Positions 6,034-8,856 of a stretch of DNA of 8,856 nt are shown here, one piece after another. The notes under the pieces are model-generated. The model saw only the letters and a program-made list of their open reading frames with translations. It did not search any database and was not told the origin of the DNA. The position numbers and the translations under genes were made by a program. Within the stretch, counting starts at the first letter, position 1; every line of letters starts with the position of its first letter. The DNA is from Chloroflexota bacterium (lineage in GTDB: Bacteria > Chloroflexota > Dehalococcoidia > Tepidiformales > Tepidiformaceae), in NCBI GenBank assembly GCA_963169135.1, contig CAUJEQ010000156.1, positions 1-8,856 on the forward strand, given 5' to 3'.

Positions 6034-7134
6034 ATGTACGACGCGATTGTAGTTGGCGCGCGCTGCGCCGGTTCACCCACAGCCATGTTGCTGGCGAGGG
6101 ACGGCCACCGCGTGCTCCTGGTGGACCGGGCGACCTTCCCCAGCGACACGCTCTCCACCCACTACATGACCCCGGACGGGGTCGAGCGGCTGCGCGAGTG
6201 GGGGTTGCTCGACCGTGTCCTCGCCACTGGCTGTCCCCAGCTGCATGGCACCCGGCGCACTCTCCAGGGCATGAACCTCCCGGCCGACCCCAACGACCCG
6301 CTGACCATCGCGCCGCGCCGGACCGTGCTCGACAAGATCCTGGTCGATGCCGCCCGCGAAGCTGGCGCCGAGGTCCGGGAGGGCACCTCCGTCGACTCGC
6401 TCATTGTCGAAGACGGCGTGGTCCAGGGCATCCGCGCCCACACCGGCGGCCAGGTTTTCGAAGAGCGCGCCCGGGTGGTCGTCGGCGCCGACGGTCGCCA
6501 GTCGTTCGTCGCGCGCCAGGCTGGCGCCACCGCGTACAACGTGGTCCAGGGCACGACCGCCGGGTACTACGCGTACTTCGCGGACATGCCCCAGGGCAGC
6601 TACGCCGAACTCTACCTGGGCGGCGGACAGGCGATGTTCGTGTTCCCGACCAACGACGGTGAAGCCTGCCTTGGCGTCGAGTTCCAGGCTGGCCGCTTCA
6701 AGGAGTTCCGGGCCGACATCGAAGGCAACATGCAGGCCGCCTTCGCTACGGTGCCCTCCCTCGGCGAGCGTACCGCAAAGGCTCGCCGCACCAGCCGCAT
6801 CATGGGCCTCTCGCCCCACCAGAGCTTCTATCGCAAGCCGTTTGGACCAGGCTGGGCACTGGTAGGTGATGCCGGCTACTACCGCGATCCGCTCCTCGGA
6901 CAGGGCATCAACGACGCCCTCCGCGATGCCCAGGTGATTGCCGGGGCTCTCGGCGGGGTCTTCACCGGCGCCCAACAGTGGGACCCGGCCATGGAGGCCT
7001 ACGAGCAGCAGCGCAACGCCGCCACCGGCATGCTGTACAACCTCACGGCACTCCTCTGCAAGGACCTGGACCCCACGCCAGAGGTCCTCCAGATGCTCGC
7101 CGCCGGCCCGCCAGCCACGGCACCCGCCGTGTAG
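6034..7134 (+). CDS. FAD-dependent oxidoreductase (class A flavoprotein monooxygenase / geranylgeranyl-reductase-like)
   Basis: This 366-residue protein opens with MYDAIVVGARCAGSPTAMLL. The FAD ADP-binding Rossmann motif has Gly8 and Gly13, with Asp31 at the end of strand 2 (VLLVDRA) to bind the ribose. The second motif GADGRQSFVAR (151-161) and the third VGDAGYYRDPLLGQGINDAL (277-296; GD binds the FAD ribityl chain) complete the class A/PF01494-like set. APRRTVLDKIL (93-103) is the conserved arginine segment seen in this group. Relatives hydroxylate aromatic or polyketide substrates, reduce prenyl chains or halogenate; the substrate is not readable here. It is shorter than phenol-type hydroxylases and has no C-terminal thioredoxin-like domain. 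No signal peptide or membrane segment is seen. The start is set by an AGGAG. The gene stands between a divergent GNAT gene and the surface-protein gene, and neither neighbour reveals a pathway. Confidence 0.88.
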   Translation: MYDAIVVGARCAGSPTAMLLARDGHRVLLVDRATFPSDTLSTHYMTPDGVERLREWGLLDRVLATGCPQLHGTRRTLQGMNLPADPNDPLTIAPRRTVLDKILVDAAREAGAEVREGTSVDSLIVEDGVVQGIRAHTGGQVFEERARVVVGADGRQSFVARQAGATAYNVVQGTTAGYYAYFADMPQGSYAELYLGGGQAMFVFPTNDGEACLGVEFQAGRFKEFRADIEGNMQAAFATVPSLGERTAKARRTSRIMGLSPHQSFYRKPFGPGWALVGDAGYYRDPLLGQGINDALRDAQVIAGALGGVFTGAQQWDPAMEAYEQQRNAATGMLYNLTALLCKDLDPTPEVLQMLAAGPPATAPAV

Positions 7135-7214
7135 TCGGCTGTTCGGGCCTGGCTCCGCTGTGTGAACTACCTCACGCAATCGCCGGCCGGCCTGTAAGAA
7201 CCCCGCATGTCACC

Positions 7215-7244
7215 GGTCTCACCTGCAACACAGCAGGAGAGACC
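7215..7244 (+). promoter_or_regulatory. Hairpin sequestering the Shine-Dalgarno of the surface-protein gene
   Basis: GGTCTC (7215-7220) pairs with GAGACC (7239-7244), and CCTGC (7222-7226) pairs with GCAGG (7233-7237), around an AACACA loop and one A-A mismatch, giving 11 paired bases. The Shine-Dalgarno AGGAGA (7235-7240) lies wholly in the 3' arm. The helix ends three bases before GTG 7248. Folded RNA should hide the ribosome site; a regulatory role is inferred. Confidence 0.5.
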
Positions 7245-7247
7245 AGC

Positions 7248-8525
7248 GTGAACACCTTCATCCGCAAGCTTACCGTCAGCGCACTGGCCGCCATCCCGGC
7301 CGCCACCATCCTCGCTGCCCCTGCCGCCGCCGTGGGCCCGAACAAGGTCCAGGATGGCGACTTCAGCTCCGGCGCCGCCGCATGGTCCGTCACTCCCTCC
7401 GGGGCCGCGACATTCGGCACGTTCTTTAGCTCCGGCGCCCTCATCAACGAGGTCAATAGCGCGCTCGCTTCGACCGTCTACGCCCACCAGTGCATCCCGA
7501 TCACCGGCGATCTGAAGTACAAGCTCTCGGGCCGCAGCCTCGTCCCCAACAGCCAGCCACGGTTTGGCAGCTCGAGCATGAGCCTCCAGTTCTACTCCGC
7601 TCCCGATTGCACGTCCTATATCTCCAGCGCCGGGACCGCTCATGTCGAAGCCGGAAACGACTGGGTCTACCGCGAGACGGAAGTCACCGCACCTCAGAAT
7701 GCCAAGTCCGTCAGGCTTCGGCTCAATGCCCACAAGGACGCCGCCCTCTTCCTCATCCAGGACTCGGAAGACCCCTTCAGCGCATTCTTTGATGACATCT
7801 CCCTGGTCCAGACTTCCTTCAAATTGCCCGGCATCATCAAGATTCCGACCCCCGTCATCGATGGCCCGATCATCCAGCTTCCACCTCTCACCCCTGTCCC
7901 GCCCACGGCGACTCCGGTCCCGCCGACCCCTGTCCCACCCACGGCGACCCCCGTTCCCCCGACCCCTGTCCCGCCCACGGCGACTCCGATCCCGCCGACC
8001 CCCGTCCCGCCCACGGTGACCCCCGTTCCCCCGACCGCTGTCCCGCCGACCTCCGTGCCGTCAACGCCGGCGACCGTGCCCGCCGACCCCACGCCCATGC
8101 CTCCTTCCGGCGGTGGCTCAGGCTCCGGCGGAAGCGAATCCGGTTCCGGTTCTGACTCCGGCTCCAGCAACAACGGCTCCTCGAACAACGAGAGTGGTAC
8201 CACCGGTGATAGCGGCAGCGGTTCGAGCAGCGGCGACGCCGGCCAGGCGACGGGTGCCGGCTCCGGCGGCAGTGTCCAGACCATCGGCTCCACCGGCCAG
8301 CCCGCTGGTGGCGACAACCAGGACAATTCGTCCGCCTCCACCGGAACCACGGGCACCACGCCGTCCGCCCCCGCCACAGGCAACGCTGGCTCCGCCGGTG
8401 GATTCCCTGGCACCACCATCCTGGCGTTCATTGCAGGCGGCTCCCTCGCCGGTCTCTCCTTTGCCCTGTTCGCCCTCGCCCGCACCCGCCGCCGGCCCGA
8501 GTACAACGATTGGGACCCCAGCTAG
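7248..8525 (+). CDS. Secreted, C-terminally anchored surface protein with Pro/Thr stalk
   Basis: The product has 425 residues, starting at GTG 7248 seven bases after AGGAGA. Residues 1-28 form a signal peptide (FIRK, then an Ala-rich core ending AAPAAA, probable signal peptidase I cut). Residues 30-190 look like a beta-sandwich of carbohydrate-binding-module type: VQDGDFSSGAAAWSV at the start and FFDDISLVQ (180-188) at the end are the usual edges of such domains. Cys82 and Cys121 could form a disulfide. Residues 212-287 are a Pro/Val/Thr stalk with four 12-residue repeats. Residues 288-380 are a Gly/Ser/Asn/Thr linker. A membrane segment (about 388-411) is followed by RTRRRPEYNDWDPS, the cytoplasmic tail. 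APATG (374-378) sits ten residues before the membrane segment, like a degenerate sorting signal. The layout is typical of envelope-anchored proteins; ligand binding, perhaps glycan, is inferred. No enzyme motif is seen. Confidence 0.85.
   Translation: MNTFIRKLTVSALAAIPAATILAAPAAAVGPNKVQDGDFSSGAAAWSVTPSGAATFGTFFSSGALINEVNSALASTVYAHQCIPITGDLKYKLSGRSLVPNSQPRFGSSSMSLQFYSAPDCTSYISSAGTAHVEAGNDWVYRETEVTAPQNAKSVRLRLNAHKDAALFLIQDSEDPFSAFFDDISLVQTSFKLPGIIKIPTPVIDGPIIQLPPLTPVPPTATPVPPTPVPPTATPVPPTPVPPTATPIPPTPVPPTVTPVPPTAVPPTSVPSTPATVPADPTPMPPSGGGSGSGGSESGSGSDSGSSNNGSSNNESGTTGDSGSGSSSGDAGQATGAGSGGSVQTIGSTGQPAGGDNQDNSSASTGTTGTTPSAPATGNAGSAGGFPGTTILAFIAGGSLAGLSFALFALARTRRRPEYNDWDPS
7893..8036 (+). repeat. 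Four 36-bp tandem repeats inside the stalk, arranged as two 72-bp units
   Basis: Each 36-bp unit encodes PVPPTATPVPPT or a close variant, at residues 216-263. Unit 1 (7893-7928) and unit 3 (7965-8000) differ at one base; unit 2 (7929-7964) and unit 4 (8001-8036) differ at three. The array is therefore best read as a 72-bp duplication (7893-7964 and 7965-8036) with four mismatches in all. It keeps the frame, so copy changes would only alter stalk length. Confidence 0.85.
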
Positions 8526-8554
8526 CCACGGTCAGCTCGCGTATGTCCCCCCGG

Positions 8555-8576
8555 GGCCCGGCAGCAATGCCGGGCC
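8555..8576 (+). terminator. Terminator-like hairpin after the surface-protein gene
   Basis: GGCCCGGCA (8555-8563) and TGCCGGGCC (8568-8576) form a perfect 9-bp stem with a GCAA loop, a stable GNRA tetraloop; G8554-T8577 and G8553-C8578 can extend it. It begins 29 bases after the stop codon. The following sequence is pyrimidine-rich (C/T mix) and not a pure T-tract, so efficient intrinsic termination is likely but not certain. Confidence 0.65.
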
Positions 8577-8580
8577 TCAC

Positions 8581-8615
8581 CTCTTTCCTCTTTCCTCTTT
8601 CCTCTATCCTCTATC
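8581..8615 (+). repeat. Heptamer tandem repeat directly upstream of gatD
   Basis: Three copies of CTCTTTC (8581-8601) are followed by two of CTCTATC (8602-8615), one base before the C that precedes ATG 8617. The stretch 8580-8605 is pure pyrimidine. No Shine-Dalgarno is present. The array fills the place where the gatD promoter and leader should be. Confidence 0.85.
8605..8610 (+). promoter_or_regulatory. Candidate -10 box of gatD with leaderless spacing
   Basis: TATCCT, formed across the two CTCTATC repeats, ends six bases before ATG 8617, so +1 would be the A of ATG. The -35 position falls in the CTCTTTC repeats and does not resemble TTGACA. Confidence 0.3.
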
Positions 8616-8616
8616 C

Positions 8617-8856
8617 ATGGAACTGCGCGTCGCACACCTCTACCCGGACGTGATGAATATCTACGGGGACCGTGGCAACGTCATCTCCTTGCGCTACCGC
8701 TGCGAGGCCCGCGGCATCGCGTTCCATCTCGCCGAAGTCAACATCGGCGAGCCGTTCGACCCGGCGGCGTTCGACCTCGTGCTGATCGGTGGCGGCCAGG
8801 ACCGCGAACAGCGCCGCATCGCCGATGACCTGGGCACCCGCGGGCCCGCCCTCCGC
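8617..8856 (+). CDS. gatD: GatD, glutamine amidotransferase subunit of lipid II isoglutaminyl synthase (partial, runs off right edge)
   Basis: Only the first 80 residues are in the window. They begin MELRVAHLYPDVMNIYGDRGN (residues 1-21) and include LVLIGGGQDREQ (54-65). Both are strong signatures of the GatD/CobB-CobQ-like class I amidotransferase group, and the YPDxMNxYGDRGN start is characteristic of GatD and not of cobyric acid synthase. GatD frees ammonia from glutamine and channels it to MurT, which amidates D-Glu of the lipid II stem peptide to D-isoglutamine in the cytoplasm. The catalytic Cys and His lie beyond the edge and cannot be checked. The partner murT is usually adjacent; it is not upstream here, so it would have to follow or be elsewhere. 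There is no Shine-Dalgarno, and the leader is a heptamer repeat. Confidence 0.9.
   Translation, partial: MELRVAHLYPDVMNIYGDRGNVISLRYRCEARGIAFHLAEVNIGEPFDPAAFDLVLIGGGQDREQRRIADDLGTRGPALR

Noticed and set aside
4054..6052. Long plus-strand frames (4054-5133 and 4760-6052) opposite the NMO-like and GNAT genes
   Set aside because: Arg/Pro/Ser-rich translations without domains, crossing from one real minus-strand gene into another; products of GC-rich codon bias.
6073..7179. 368-codon minus-strand frame opposite the FAD oxidoreductase
   Set aside because: The plus strand has all three FAD motifs and a Shine-Dalgarno; the minus translation has no recognisable domain.
7893..8036. Regular 36-bp repeats considered as a CRISPR array
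   Set aside because: Units are contiguous with no unique spacers, in frame, and encode a Pro/Thr stalk.
7694..8506. Minus-strand frame rich in Gly-Val-Gly-Gly-Thr repeats, resembling a structural repeat protein
   Set aside because: The repeats are the antisense reading of the Pro/Thr stalk of the surface protein, which has a signal peptide, anchor and Shine-Dalgarno.

Overview
The window is high-GC bacterial DNA carrying eight protein genes plus one that runs off the left edge. It contains no RNA genes, phage genes, IS elements or CRISPR array. The content suggests a Chloroflexota-like, Gram-positive-type bacterium (inference, not proven). The clues are a secreted protein with a Pro-Val-Pro-Pro-Thr stalk and a C-terminal membrane anchor, a GatD peptidoglycan-amidation subunit, and start codons that mostly lack a Shine-Dalgarno sequence.

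Layout. On the minus strand, 1-600 is a lipoprotein with a ZU5-like beta domain, cut by the left edge and starting at GTG. It is divergent from an M16 zinc peptidase (830-2086, +). A small Nudix-like protein without a Nudix box follows on the same strand (2112-2597, +). Its stop overlaps, tail to tail, the stop of a 64-residue DUF2188-like gene (2594-2788, -). That gene is divergent from a LOG-family nucleotide phosphoribohydrolase (2886-3692, +), and two dyads lie between them. A GNAT acetyltransferase (5297-5920, -) and a long nitronate-monooxygenase-like flavoprotein (3739-5217, -) read leftward, possibly as one transcript. Divergent from the GNAT gene is an FAD-dependent oxidoreductase (6034-7134, +). 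Next comes an anchored surface protein (7248-8525, +), then a terminator-like hairpin, a heptamer tandem repeat and the first 80 codons of gatD (8617 to the right edge, +).

The genes do not form one pathway. Most are housekeeping or metabolic enzymes in short units on both strands. The envelope theme (lipoprotein, anchored surface protein, GatD) is suggestive only.

The signals most worth a second look are regulatory. Three start codons have a TANNNT box exactly six bases upstream and a fourth has one seven bases upstream, which is leaderless-mRNA geometry; one of these has a full -35/17/-10 promoter. The surface-protein gene has its Shine-Dalgarno inside an 11-bp hairpin. Five 7-bp repeats abut the gatD start codon. 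I see no new multi-gene system such as a defence, biosynthetic or secretion island.
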